Below are positions 1 through 8,346 of a DNA stretch of 64,000 bases, piece by piece (the stretch's first letter is position 1; each line of letters starts with the position of its first letter). A program made the translations under genes and the position numbers. Source of the DNA: Massilia sp. CFBP 13721 (GTDB lineage: Bacteria; Pseudomonadota; Gammaproteobacteria; Burkholderiales; Burkholderiaceae_D); NCBI RefSeq assembly GCF_014842025.1, contig NZ_JACYUY010000018.1:1-64000 (forward strand). The letters are read 5' to 3'. Below the pieces are notes generated by a model that saw nothing but the letters and a program-made list of their open reading frames with translations, had not been told where the DNA came from and did not search any database.

Positions 1-2
1 CC

Positions 3-59
3 GTCAAGGCCTTGCCTCAGCGTTACACCGTTCGCGTCCTGAAGAAGGACCTTAACTGA
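3..59 (+). CDS. 3' end of an unidentified gene
   Basis: Only the last 18 codons are inside the window. Frame 3 reads without interruption to a TGA at 57-59 and ends in VRVLKKDLN. The tail is basic and gives no family signal, so no function is assigned. It is preferred over the other frames because it is the only forward frame that runs smoothly to a stop at the point where the sequence turns AT-rich. What it belongs to can only be seen upstream of the window. Confidence 0.4.
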   Translation, partial: VKALPQRYTVRVLKKDLN

Positions 60-120
60 ACGGCATTACCCTAGTGGGCGTTTTCTTTTTTTGAGCATCG
101 TATTAAGCACTCAACCTTGC

Positions 121-151
121 AACTCGACATTACCAATAGTATTGTCGAGTT
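121..151. repeat. inverted repeat, 9-bp arms
   Basis: AACTCGACA at 121-129 is mirrored by TGTCGAGTT at 143-151 across a 13-nt AT-rich loop. It lies about 60 bp after the stop of the truncated first gene and is followed by TTATCTT, so it could be that gene's terminator. The T-run is weak, so an operator or origin-associated palindrome is also possible. Confidence 0.45.
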
Positions 152-320
152 TATCTTACTCAATTCGCGAGCAAGTAATATAATGTAATACGTTGAGCAG
201 CTGACATAGCGGATGCTGGATACGTCATTGCCTCTATAATGTCAAATTTGTACCGGGGCACTTCGCTCGCTCATCGGCGAGCTAGCTGGTACTCAGCCGG
301 GGATTCGACGCAAGAAATAA

Positions 321-350
321 AAAAACCGCAGCTCGGGACTAGCTGGTTTT
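321..350. repeat. imperfect hairpin in the gene-poor region
   Basis: AAAACC at 322-327 pairs with GGTTTT at 345-350, with inner AGCT arms at 330-333 and 341-344 and a two-base bulge. The A-run on one side and T-run on the other resemble a bidirectional rho-independent terminator, although no gene is visible just upstream on either strand. Confidence 0.35.
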
Positions 351-1504
351 ATGATTGTTAAAAATCCCCGTCAAACTATTGCCTTTGCAGAGACGGTGTC
401 TACCATCCCCTACGGACAAACGGTGATTTCCGGATTTACCCCACGCTTCTTCCCCCGTGGATACTTCCGGTGTTTCCCAAAAGGATCAGTGCGACTTAGT
501 GCCCCGGTCAGTCTGGCATGCCCGTGGACGGCGACACCGCAAGGCACCAGCTCGCTCAGGATCTGCTGTAGAGCCTGAACTTCGGAGTCACATTGCGCAA
601 GAGCGCTAAAATGTCGGCGAAACAAGATTTGCTACAGAATGTCCTAAGCCATCACCACTGGACTCCTTACTGTCCTGCCCGGCGCACTCGACGCCGCTCG
701 GGATGACGCGTACGTGCCTCTTGCGGACGAAACGAACTGTATACTTGGCGATATAAGTGAATCCCGGGTTCTCATGCCACAACAGGGTTGACGATGCAGA
801 TCGCCCTTGACCGCCTGCCGGCGGTTACGCCGCAGGGAACGAATTGCGGTGCCAGATGTCGCGTTGAAGATGAACAGCTGCCAGGTAGCGCGCCAGCGTG
901 ACCTCTTAGCCGGATATTCTATAGTTTATCCCCGATAAGCCCATCAGGCAGACTCGATAAAAGCAGAGACAATGGCGAATTTTCCCTCAGGCGCCGCTCC
1001 CACTTTGGTCAGTTGTCGGTAGCATTGCGACGTTCAGGATCCGATTGCGTCATAACCTGGGAAGTATCAGTACTGGTACTTATACAGACTTAATTGCATT
1101 CGCATATCGCCTATGAATGATTTCACTTCCCGCGCCACGTCCTCGGGGCAGCGTGATTTTTCCGACTCGACCGCCACCACTTCGCTCCGCTTTGCCATAC
1201 TGCTTCAAGAGTGAAGAAGCGATCGACTGGCCAAACACTCCGGTCTGCCGCTCACGGACTCCAGCTCGACTCGTCTCGCCCCCGCCAAGGCTATGGAGGT
1301 GAGGTTTTCGATTAGCCAGCGCCGCCACCGCTTGACCACGCCGTCGTAGGCGGCCGCTGCGCATCGGGCTCCAATCACATAGTTCATAGCTAACTCCCGA
1401 CTTATTCGGCTGTTTGCGGATTTTTCCTGAGCATAGAAATTATTTGGAAGGGGCGGAGATTCGTTTAACTGCTCGCTGACGCTCCCCGAGATCCTTGCGA
1501 GGAA

Positions 1505-2002
1505 GTGTGCCATTTGGGAAGCGCTCGTTGGAATAAGTACGGGTACTCATACTACGAACGACGCGTTCACGCGGCAGTCAAGGGTTCTGAGCCGAGAATG
1601 CTTCCGAATACCGCTGCAATCTCGAAAGCGACTTTCTTCATCTGCAGTGCCCCGGCGGCGGCGGGCGCGTTCTTCGGTAATGCCGTCATCATCGTCTCCC
1701 CCGCGATGCTCGATTCCGAAAAATTCAGCGATAACGATATACGCTTTATTCTTGCCCACGAGGTCGGCCATGTGGTGCGACTGGACGCCTACCGTTTCTG
1801 GACGCGCTGGCCCGATAGCGGCGCGGCAGCACGCGAGCTCGATGCGGATCGGATTGCCGTCCGACTCGTGGGCTGCGAGGCAATGAAAGAAACTATTGCG
1901 CGCCACCGGAACGAGTTCCTGAAAGGGTGCCAGGAAAAAGGAGGTCACCATCCACATCCCAACATGCGCTTAAGCGAGGTGTGGAGCCGCTCCCGGCAAT
2001 GA
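1505..2002 (+). CDS. M48-like zinc metallopeptidase domain protein
   Basis: This 165-residue protein probably hydrolyses peptides with a single zinc. The sequence shows HEVGH (H85, E86, H89) and, 21 residues later, ELDAD (E111, D115). That is the gluzincin layout of M48 peptidases: two His, then a Glu four residues before an Asp. The hydrophobic stretch before the motif (about 55-67) could pack against it. Most M48 proteins are larger and carry membrane helices, so this is a short soluble version or an N-terminally truncated one. The GTG at 1505 has GAGG only two bases upstream, so an internal ATG at 1598 is an alternative start. Neighbours are non-coding or decayed and give no hint of substrate. 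Confidence 0.6.
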   Translation: MCHLGSARWNKYGYSYYERRVHAAVKGSEPRMLPNTAAISKATFFICSAPAAAGAFFGNAVIIVSPAMLDSEKFSDNDIRFILAHEVGHVVRLDAYRFWTRWPDSGAAARELDADRIAVRLVGCEAMKETIARHRNEFLKGCQEKGGHHPHPNMRLSEVWSRSRQ

Positions 2003-2110
2003 ACAGTGATTGGCAGTCACGCCAGTTGATCGAGAGCCGCGTCGTGGGGCAACGGTGGGTGCCAGGATGATCGGTCGTTGCAGGAACCTGGTATGTTTGG
2101 AGATCACGCC

Positions 2111-2130
2111 GACTTTCGCGCGCGAAAGTC
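2111..2130. promoter_or_regulatory. 20-bp perfect palindrome, copy 1
   Basis: GACTTTCGCGCGCGAAAGTC is self-complementary over all 20 bases. An 18-bp core recurs at 4123-4140. Long GC-centred palindromes present in a few copies are typical of ParB (parS) or KorB/KorA-type binding sites on plasmids, but also of ordinary dimeric repressors. No parAB or rep gene is in the window to decide. Confidence 0.5.
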
Positions 2131-2141
2131 GAGCAGGTTTA

Positions 2142-2522
2142 CTACCCGGCCTTTCGTCCCTCAGTCTCTTGGTCGCCAAGCGCCTCTTCCGTAGGTTTTT
2201 CTTCCGGCGAGATCGGTGTGAACTGAAGACCGAGCTGACCGAGGCTTGGGATACCGTCTCCCAACTCGAGTAACTGGTTTTCTTCCCGGAGCTCCAACAC
2301 TTGGGCCTTTGCTTCGACCAGGGATATGTCACGGTTTTTCCAGAGCAGGACCTTGACGCTCTTCTCGGTGACGTCATACATCCTGGCAATTTGGCAGATA
2401 CACATACCCTTGTAGATGAGCTGAGTCCAGATGTTGTATCTTCAATACCCGGGCAATGCGCGTGTCCGAAAACCCATCTCAAAGGCCTGACGAATCGCTG
2501 CCTTCTGTTCGGTTCTAAGCAT
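2142..2522 (-). pseudogene. decayed small HTH/coiled-coil protein
   Basis: On the minus strand an ATG at 2522 starts MLRTEQKAAIRQAFEMGF, then coding sense jumps frame to DTRIARVLKI, and again to a run near 2405-2250 reading VTEKSVKVLLWKN then VEAKAQVLELREENQLLEL. The first part looks like a helix-turn-helix and the last like a short coiled coil. At least two frameshifts are needed to join them. I cannot name the family; a small DNA-binding regulator or the first orf of an insertion sequence are possible. Confidence 0.3.
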
Positions 2523-2762
2523 GATTTGTTAAAGGCAGTATCGAAGTGGATGCCACAAAAAGTTGTAAAACAGGAATTATAAAGCAAGCCACGAAAACTA
2601 TACGTGTTTGTACCGTTGATGGTCAACTTTACCAGATGGCCTTGCAGTTTTCGGCGCTGTCCATGAACGGAGCATAGATCGGGGAGAACGATAGTAGGCG
2701 TGTGGCTTGTGTGCCTGGCCGCGATTGCCTTGCCCCAAATTCTTTAACAATCAGGCATCTGC

Positions 2763-2784
2763 TATACTGTGTTTTTATACAGCA
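2763..2784 (+). promoter_or_regulatory. LexA-type SOS box overlapping a -10
   Basis: CTGT at 2767-2770 and ACAG at 2779-2782 are separated by eight AT-rich bases, matching the CTGT-N8-ACAG LexA consensus and part of its flanks (TACTGT...ACAGCA). A -10 (TATACT, 2763-2768) overlaps the left half, with a weak TTCTTT -35 seventeen bases upstream (2740-2745). LexA bound here would block the promoter directly. Confidence 0.6.
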
Positions 2785-2786
2785 TC

Positions 2787-3116
2787 ATGTATGTCATGTT
2801 CGTTCGTGTCGCTCAGCTATTCGAAGATGGCAGACCCGTCCCCCGCCATCGGTCTATAACAGCCCAGCCTGTACACATGGGCTATCTTACCTTGACCGAA
2901 CAGCATGACCGGGACTTCCGCCGCAGCATGACCTATGCTGTTCTACGCGATATAAAGGTCGGTGCAGACGTGCTGCCCCGCCTGCGCGATGCAGTGGTGC
3001 GTTGGATTGGGGACGGTTGCATGACGATCAGTGGCTTTGAACTCGACAATACAACGAAAGAATGCACGGTGCAGTCTTGGTACGTCCAAGTTGTTAACGA
3101 TGACGCTGACAGTTGA
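2787..3116 (+). CDS. hypothetical protein, probably SOS-controlled
   Basis: A 109-residue protein of unknown family starts just after a LexA-type box, so DNA-damage induction is the main clue to its role. The translation has even hydrophobic spacing and a C-terminal half with two isolated Cys residues (in DGCMTISGF and KECTVQSWYVQ). No signal peptide or membrane span is seen. There is no Shine-Dalgarno; the putative transcription start lies about 12 bases before the ATG at 2787, and another ATG at 2796 is possible. It does not resemble the well-known SOS proteins I can recall (YebG, SulA, UmuD, ImuA). The next 340 bp contain no gene, so it appears monocistronic. Confidence 0.5.
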   Translation: MYVMFVRVAQLFEDGRPVPRHRSITAQPVHMGYLTLTEQHDRDFRRSMTYAVLRDIKVGADVLPRLRDAVVRWIGDGCMTISGFELDNTTKECTVQSWYVQVVNDDADS

Positions 3117-3459
3117 ACTGGCACCGGATTATGCGACTTTGCATCGCCGCTCGCCTCCCTCGACTGGCCCCTGAGGCGTTTTCCCGAGCATGCTTCGGAT
3201 CCAGGATATGCGTTGGTAGAACGAGCCAGTGACCGCAGTATTGGCATCGCCTGGCGAGCAGCTATCAGCAACGGCATGCCCCGCGGGGCATTCTCATGCT
3301 TACGCCCGACATGGAGATGTTTGACTGCGACGTTTACCGCGCGCGTGGTTGCGGTATACGCGGGCGCATGGCTTGCCGCAGTTCACACCTTAGGTGGCCC
3401 AATGATAGGATGTTGCGATTCAGTGCTCCAATGAATTTCCTTCACTGGATTATGACCAG
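3117..3459. other. no gene recognised
   Basis: Short open frames exist on both strands (for example from 3213) but lack ribosome sites and family resemblance. I see no strong repeat or terminator. It separates the SOS-box gene from the convergent gene at 3460. Confidence 0.4.
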
Positions 3460-3930
3460 TTAGCTGGTCGTAAGGCGACGACCATCGGTCCATTCGGGCT
3501 CCCAACTTTTGGCGCCATTCTGTTCGTTTCCACCGGTCGCTATCCAAGAATCGCCTAGTTCATTCACGGCGATAGATCCAGGTCGCCAATGTTCGGGATT
3601 GCGTAACCCATCTACCCAGCCTTGCACGTTGCCGCCGAAAAACACGATCACACCGTCTCGGCCTGTATAGCCGCGCTGGGCACGCCAATACAGTGCCGCG
3701 ACAACCATCGCCAAATGGGCCGCGCGCTCTTGTCCCTTTTGATCAAGCAGTAGGTCGCCTCCCCTTGCAAGCAAATTGAGTCCTGCTGCTGCGTCAAGGA
3801 TATCCCTGCTGGTTGTGTCGAGACCTGCTGTTTCTAGAGAGAGGGCGGCCGAAATCAGCTGGGATCGGCTCTGCACTAGTCGGCCAGCGGCTTGGTCGCT
3901 CAGCACGTCTACGGCGTCTTGTAAGCTCAT
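3460..3930 (-). CDS. hypothetical protein
   Basis: A 156-residue soluble protein of unrecognised family. The N-terminal half is helical and Ala/Leu-rich (AVDVLSDQAAGRLVQSRSQL and onward); the C-terminal half is richer in Trp and Gly (RNPEHWRPGSIAVNELG). No signal peptide or metal motif is visible. The ATG at 3930 is chosen over an in-frame ATG at 3957 because it has GAGG seven bases upstream, while the upstream ATG has its purine tract almost touching the codon. It stands alone, about 190 bp downstream of the second copy of the long palindrome, which could be its operator. Confidence 0.6.
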   Translation of the reverse strand: MSLQDAVDVLSDQAAGRLVQSRSQLISAALSLETAGLDTTSRDILDAAAGLNLLARGGDLLLDQKGQERAAHLAMVVAALYWRAQRGYTGRDGVIVFFGGNVQGWVDGLRNPEHWRPGSIAVNELGDSWIATGGNEQNGAKSWEPEWTDGRRLTTS

Positions 3931-4336
3931 TTTCTGACCTCTGAAATGTTGCGACATTCTCCGAGCTGTTTGCCTACCGGCTCCAAGATAGCGCTGACTG
4001 TACAGCCATGTTCAGGCGCGGAAGATAATGCACATTTCTCCTAGGTAGGCCACGAATTTGTATTCTTAAGACACGCGAGAGCGAGAAATGACATGTAGCG
4101 ACATTGAAATCTCAAGCTATACACTTTCGCGCGCGAAAGTCGCATTGACTTGTTTGGCGTAGGGCCGTTGTCTCCGGGGGGTACTTGCAGTGGCTGAAAT
4201 GCACTACCTGACACCCTTAACTGAACTGCCTACTTCGTCGTTATTGAAGAAGCTAAGATAGATAAGCAAAGGCTGCGCTGGGACCATCGGTATCGTACGG
4301 TATGGGAGGTGCTCGGAAATCCCGGCCAATACGCGC
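3931..4336. other. intergenic region with palindrome copy 2
   Basis: No gene is visible. The stretch holds the 18-bp palindrome at 4123-4140 and probably the promoter of the minus-strand gene ending at 3460. GCGACATT occurs near 3949 and 4098, a loose repeat flanking that start region. Confidence 0.4.
4123..4140. promoter_or_regulatory. 18-bp perfect palindrome, copy 2
   Basis: ACTTTCGCGCGCGAAAGT repeats the core of the palindrome at 2111-2130; both copies are followed by CG. The two copies are about 2.0 kb apart, one either side of three small unknown genes. A parS-like partition site or a repressor operator are the two readings; nothing inside the window selects between them. Confidence 0.5.
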
Positions 4337-4876
4337 CTATTTCGCTGCAGCCGCTTGCTCCTTGGGTGTACCAACCCCAGAAGCCTCCTCCAGTGAGGAG
4401 TTCATCTTGCTGAGCATGGCATACCCCAGCGCTGCGGCACCAAGAATGATGATCAAGCCGAAGCCAGAAATCAATGAGGTGCCGATATCGCGTAACCAGC
4501 CGCCAAGTGTTTTCTTTTCGTCGAACCGGGCCTCAATACGAGTCATGGACGATGCAAGTTGGGACTCGAGCGAAGTAAATTTGGTCGCTAGTTCAGACTG
4601 CACAACTTCGGCAGCAAGAGCTGCCATTTTTTCTTCAAGCAGCTTGTTCGCAAACAGCGTAGCAAGTTGTTCCCCTCGCTGCTTGAAGCTCGCTACACTT
4701 TCTGGGAGCGACAAGATCCTGACAAATTCCTCTTCCTCGTCCGGAGAAGGTTGACGACCATGATCAAGGACGAATTTGTTACGCCAATCCACTTTGCTTC
4801 GTTTATATACGAAGTAAGCTAGCGCGCCTGGAACATCGTTGGGACCAGAAACCAGAAGTGGATAAAGGTAATGCAA
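4337..4876 (-). CDS. coiled-coil protein with C-terminal membrane span
   Basis: 179 residues, unknown function. The N-terminal part contains GALAYFVYKRSKVDWRNKF followed by an acidic PSPDEEEEF segment. I associate this layout with a recurring family of small bacterial membrane proteins of unknown role, from memory only. Residues about 70-125 are heptad-like (EEKMAALAAEVVQSELATKF). One transmembrane helix near 133-155 (TSLISGFGLIIILGAAALGY) anchors the protein, with a short Ala/Lys tail. The start is TTG at 4876, three bases after the stop of the upstream small gene, so translation is probably coupled to it. A chromosomal or plasmid maintenance role cannot be excluded. Confidence 0.6.
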   Translation of the reverse strand: MHYLYPLLVSGPNDVPGALAYFVYKRSKVDWRNKFVLDHGRQPSPDEEEEFVRILSLPESVASFKQRGEQLATLFANKLLEEKMAALAAEVVQSELATKFTSLESQLASSMTRIEARFDEKKTLGGWLRDIGTSLISGFGLIIILGAAALGYAMLSKMNSSLEEASGVGTPKEQAAAAK

Positions 4877-4879
4877 ATG

Positions 4880-5077
4880 TTACTTGCCCTTCTGTTGTTC
4901 CAACGAATTTTCAAGTGCAGCGCCCGATGTTGCTTTGACAAGATCGCCGCTTGAGAACTGGACAGTAGTAAGAAGTTTTCTGGTTCGATCAGAAAGTTGG
5001 GGGGTCGAGTTGCTGTTCATCTTCTCCCCGACGCGACGCACGTCTTCACGAGAGAAGACCGGGCTGAATGCAAACAT
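4880..5077 (-). CDS. small partner protein of the membrane gene
   Basis: A 65-residue soluble, Ser/Thr-rich protein with no recognised family. The start is firm: AAGGAGG sits five bases before the ATG at 5077. The stop is three bases before the TTG of the membrane/coiled-coil gene, so the two form a tight operon and probably act together. No Cys, signal peptide or membrane span is seen. It could be a regulator or cytosolic partner of the membrane protein. Confidence 0.6.
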   Translation of the reverse strand: MFAFSPVFSREDVRRVGEKMNSNSTPQLSDRTRKLLTTVQFSSGDLVKATSGAALENSLEQQKGK

Positions 5078-5315
5078 GGTGCCTCCTTGGCGGTTTGTAT
5101 CGCTAGCATTCAGTATACCACTTGAACCCTAGCCTAGAATCAGTAAAAAAGTGCTTGTGAACAACATTTTCTATTGCGGAGCAGCGTACTGTACCTCATC
5201 AATCATCACACATATAACAGACATGTAGCCCTACGTTCTTGACTCGCACACGTTGACTGCTCCGGCTCTCGCGGAGACTAGCGAGTCAGGCCGAGATGGC
5301 TCGACTGCTCAGTTG
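5078..5315. other. intergenic, promoter of the two-gene module
   Basis: No gene seen. The AT-rich part next to 5078-5220 should hold the promoter of the minus-strand pair; I cannot fix -35/-10 boxes with confidence. This marks the change from the gene-poor region to the arsenic cluster. Confidence 0.35.
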
Positions 5316-5573
5316 TCAGGAATACTTTGGCTCAGCGTCGGTTGGCACGATGTAGCCGGGCGGTGCGAGCAGGCGATTCAGTAGGCCCTCCATCATTGCC
5401 ACCCCCATACCCCAGAAGCCGAAGCCACCGAACAGCTTGATTCGCCCGCTCGAGAAGCTCTTGACCTTCCCACCGTTGTAAGCCCCATGCTTGTTCTCAC
5501 ACTTTACACAAGGGGTACCCTTGGCCTGCATACCACTCGCGGAATTCTTTGGATGTCCGATATTCATCGGCAA
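5316..5573 (-). CDS. possible small membrane protein
   Basis: Up to 85 residues. It has a CVKCENKHG pair of cysteines near residue 22-25 and a Gly-rich hydrophobic segment (FGGFGFWGMGVAMMEGLLNRLL). Neither of the possible starts (5573 or ATG near 5531) has a good ribosome site, and an overlapping frame reading DEYRTSKEFREWYAGQGY also looks protein-like, so a frameshifted longer gene is possible. It directly follows the arsenic MFS gene on the same strand. Function unknown. Confidence 0.3.
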   Translation of the reverse strand: MPMNIGHPKNSASGMQAKGTPCVKCENKHGAYNGGKVKSFSSGRIKLFGGFGFWGMGVAMMEGLLNRLLAPPGYIVPTDAEPKYS

Positions 5574-5582
5574 ATGAGTCCC

Positions 5583-6779
5583 TTACGCTGAGTTCGTTAT
5601 TGCCCGCGGCGCCTCCCCCCTGATTGCGGCGAAATAGAGGCTGACAGACGCGACGGCGACGCCAAACAGCACTCCGAGCAGCAGAGTCGGCGTCCCACCC
5701 TGCCCAAGTACCCACGCTGCGATAATCGGCCCGCTCGCTTTTGCCAGCAGCGCCGGGCCAGCCAATGCACCGGAAATGGCGCCGTAGTTTTCGCTGCCGA
5801 ACATCGCTTGCGGCAAGGTGCCGCGAACGATCGTGATGATGCCGTTGCTGAGGCCATACAAGATGCAGAAGACCGCAACCGCCCACGCCTGGGTTCCAAA
5901 CCAGAGAACTGCAATAAGAGCGGCAGGTAGTGTGCTGAAACAGAACTTCCCGACGGTTTGCGGCGTCGTGTCACGGGCGACTGTCCGCTCCAGGATACGG
6001 CCGGCTACCTGCATGGGGCCGATAAGCATGGCGACCAGGATTGCTACGCGAGCGCTGTGCCCTAGTCCGTGCAGCAGCGGGATCAGGTGAACGGACAACG
6101 CGGAGAAAACGAAAATATTGGCCGAGAACGCCATCGCCAGCTTCCAGAACGCCGGATGGCGCACTGCCTCGGCAAAGGTATGGCCGCGTTGCGCTACAGC
6201 GACCGGACACCGTGACAATGGCTGCTCACGGCCCAGCAGCAGGTGCAGCGGCAGGCAAATCAGCAGCTGCAAGGCGCTGAACCATAGGTAGCTGTCGCGC
6301 CAGCCAACAGACATATTCAATGCCTGCGTCAGCGGCCAGAATATGGTGCTGGCGAAGCCTGCGAACAGGGTCAAGGTCGATATTGCCTGCCGTCCAGCGC
6401 TTGCGAACCTTCGGTTAATCGTGGCAAACGCCGCCTCGTACAGCGTCAGGCCCATCGCAAGGCCGAGAATCGTCCAGGCCGTGATATAAGCGGCCGGGCT
6501 GCGGCTCTCGCTCAGCAGGAAAAAACCGATGGCGCACACGACCGAGCCCGCGCCCATGACCATCTGTCCACCGTGGCGATCGAGCAGGATGCCGATCGGC
6601 GTCGCCACCAGGCCGGCGATCAGTAGGCTCCATGAATAGGCGCCGAAAACGAGTGTCGGGCTCCACCCGAGCTCACGCTGGATACTCGGCGCAAGGATGC
6701 TGAACGCGTAGTACAGCGACCCCCAGGACACAATCTGGGTACAAGCAAGGATGCCGATGGCGCGCCACTGGGTAGTCAT
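5583..6779 (-). CDS. MFS transporter of the arsenic cluster
   Basis: A 398-residue major facilitator protein with about 12 hydrophobic segments, likely exporting an arsenical across the inner membrane. The first span reads IGILACTQIVSWGSLYYAFS, and a typical loop 2-3 signature (GILLDRHGGQMVMG) follows the second helix. It is placed last in the minus-strand unit after ArsR and the ArsO-like flavoprotein; MFS genes are common in ars operons (ArsK and ArsJ are two named kinds), but I cannot tell which substrate applies. The start at ATG 6779 is chosen because it gives the normal MFS N-terminus; the frame stays open far upstream through the end of the flavoprotein gene. Confidence 0.75.
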   Translation of the reverse strand: MTTQWRAIGILACTQIVSWGSLYYAFSILAPSIQRELGWSPTLVFGAYSWSLLIAGLVATPIGILLDRHGGQMVMGAGSVVCAIGFFLLSESRSPAAYITAWTILGLAMGLTLYEAAFATINRRFASAGRQAISTLTLFAGFASTIFWPLTQALNMSVGWRDSYLWFSALQLLICLPLHLLLGREQPLSRCPVAVAQRGHTFAEAVRHPAFWKLAMAFSANIFVFSALSVHLIPLLHGLGHSARVAILVAMLIGPMQVAGRILERTVARDTTPQTVGKFCFSTLPAALIAVLWFGTQAWAVAVFCILYGLSNGIITIVRGTLPQAMFGSENYGAISGALAGPALLAKASGPIIAAWVLGQGGTPTLLLGVLFGVAVASVSLYFAAIRGEAPRAITNSA

Positions 6780-6831
6780 ATGTCCTCGTTCATGAGCAGG
6801 CGGCGCACGGCACCACCGGAATCGACATCGC

Positions 6832-8259
6832 TTAGGCGCAGCATGCCGGCCTGGCCGATGGCGCAAGCTTCGGCAGCGAGGGGCAGCCACATCCGCCCTT
6901 CCCTTGCTCCTTCGTCTCTGCATCTGCAACGCAGCACGCCGTTTCCTGGCTCGGCGCCGGCCCGCCACAGCAAGCGGATGCCACCGGTTCCCTGTCGTAC
7001 GCTTGCCGGGTGCTGCAGACACCGGTTTCCGGCAGTTCCAGCTGCACGTCGTCAGCGGCAAGCATGTCGCCAGCCAGGGCGGCGACCACCGAGCGCACCT
7101 GCTCATACCCGGTCGCCATCAGGAAGTTTGGTGCCCGCCCGTAGCTCTTCGCGCCAACGGCATAATATCTGTGTTCTGGATGCGCCAGCTCGCGGTGGCC
7201 GTGCGGCCGCACCGTGCCGCAGCTATGTTCGTTCGGGTCGATCAACGGTGCCAGCAGGTCGGTGCTCTCCAACCAGGGATCGTGGCGCACCCGCAGTTCG
7301 CGCGTGATCTCCAGGTTCGGGCGGGCGCCGGTGGCGGCGATGATCTCGTCGACGCCATCGATGTCTGCGGCGCCGGCTTCGCCGCGCACGGTAATACGGC
7401 CAGCCTCCTCCAGCAGCGACTGAATCCGGAAATCCTGGTGTAACTCCAGCCGGCCGGATTGCTGCAGCGCCTTCAGCCGCATGCCCAACTGTCCGCGTGC
7501 CGGCAGGCCGTCGGCATCGCCGCCACCGAACAGCTTCGCGCTCTGACGTCCGCGAATGGCCCAGACCAGATGTGTGCCCGGTACCTGCTCGGCGAGCGTC
7601 GCTAGTGCCAGCAGGGATCCCGCAGCCGAGTGTCCGGCCCCGACAACCAGTACACGCCGGCCGGCGTAGCGTTGCCGCCCGGCTCCCAGCACGTCCGGCA
7701 TGCCATAGGCGATCCGGTCGCGCAGTGCGACTTCGCCTCGCGCCTGCAACCCGTTGGCACCGAGCGGATTAGCTTGCGACCAGGTACCGGTGGCATCGAT
7801 CACGGCACTGGCTAGGTACTCGCGCTCGCCTTCAGGCGTCGCCGCGCGGATAACAAACGGGGCGCTCTCGCGACCTCGCGTCTTCACCTTGTCGAATCCG
7901 GCCCGGGTGATTGCGACCACACGGTGGGAGAGCCTGAGGTTCTCGGCGATCGCGGGAAGGGCTGCAAGAGGCAGCAGGTACCCGTCGAGGATTTCTCCAG
8001 CCGTCGGCAAGGCTTCCGGATCCGGTACCTGCCAGCTGGCTGCCACGAGCAATTGGCGGGCTGCCTTGTCGACGTTGTACTGCCATGGCGAAAACAGGCG
8101 AACATGGCGATAGCTCGCCAGGTTGCTCGCCACCTGCGCACCCGCCTCCAGGATCAGCGGGGTGAAGCCGCGCGCGACCAGGTGGGCGGCCGCGGCCAGG
8201 CCGACAGGTCCTGCGCCAAGCACCGCTACAGGAAGGCTTTTGTTGAGGATGTTGTCCAT
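6832..8259 (-). CDS. arsO: ArsO-like FAD-dependent monooxygenase/oxidoreductase
   Basis: 475 residues with an FAD-binding GAGPVG motif at the N-terminus and a second dinucleotide site (VVGAGHSA) near residue 210, the layout of flavin-containing monooxygenases and thioredoxin-reductase relatives. ArsO is the name used for such proteins in ars operons; its reaction is not settled. The C-terminal 60 residues are Cys-rich (ASACCGG, ETACCV, GCGCPS, ARPACCA) and could bind As(III) or a metal. It sits between ArsR and the MFS gene. The ATG at 8259 has GGGAG just upstream, and an ArsR-like dyad lies about 55 bp before it, implying its own regulated promoter. Confidence 0.75.
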   Translation of the reverse strand: MDNILNKSLPVAVLGAGPVGLAAAAHLVARGFTPLILEAGAQVASNLASYRHVRLFSPWQYNVDKAARQLLVAASWQVPDPEALPTAGEILDGYLLPLAALPAIAENLRLSHRVVAITRAGFDKVKTRGRESAPFVIRAATPEGEREYLASAVIDATGTWSQANPLGANGLQARGEVALRDRIAYGMPDVLGAGRQRYAGRRVLVVGAGHSAAGSLLALATLAEQVPGTHLVWAIRGRQSAKLFGGGDADGLPARGQLGMRLKALQQSGRLELHQDFRIQSLLEEAGRITVRGEAGAADIDGVDEIIAATGARPNLEITRELRVRHDPWLESTDLLAPLIDPNEHSCGTVRPHGHRELAHPEHRYYAVGAKSYGRAPNFLMATGYEQVRSVVAALAGDMLAADDVQLELPETGVCSTRQAYDREPVASACCGGPAPSQETACCVADAETKEQGKGGCGCPSLPKLAPSARPACCA

Positions 8260-8312
8260 GGTGTCTCCCAGTTCATCAAGTTTGCTGCTGTGGTTAAGGA
8301 TCTAATTAGTAG

Positions 8313-8328
8313 TTCGTCGAATTACGAA
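8313..8328 (-). promoter_or_regulatory. ArsR-type operator before arsO
   Basis: TTCGT (8313-8317) and ACGAA (8324-8328) form a dyad in the 87-bp gap between arsR and arsO. On the minus strand it reads TTGTTCGTAATTCGACGAA, close to the site in front of arsR (TTGTTCGTCGATTGACGAA). The likeness suggests that the same ArsR controls both. Confidence 0.6.
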
Positions 8329-8346
8329 CAATGAGGCAAAAAATTT

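Larger units (their letters stand above)
60..1504. other. gene-poor AT-richer stretch with two hairpins
   Basis: I find no convincing gene here. Open frames at 351-578 and, on the minus strand, 410-625 and 1080-1513 have rare-residue-rich translations, no ribosome site and no family resemblance. Two structures stand out: a 9-bp inverted repeat at 121-151, and a hairpin at 321-350 with AAAACC and GGTTTT arms. The stretch could be non-coding replicon backbone or decayed DNA. Confidence 0.5.

Noticed and set aside
175..190. GTAAT...GTAAT near 172-186 as a further CopR-type repeat
   Set aside because: Only two copies, spaced 10 bp, with no gene downstream.
351..625. Small frames on both strands in the gene-poor start
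   Set aside because: No ribosome site, no recognisable segment, and both strands are equally open.
6780..7443. Overlapping frames around the MFS/ArsO junction, including a longer MFS start
   Set aside because: The frame of the MFS protein stays open into the ArsO gene, but the region upstream of 6779 has no MFS features and is the antisense-like frame of the Cys-rich ArsO tail.
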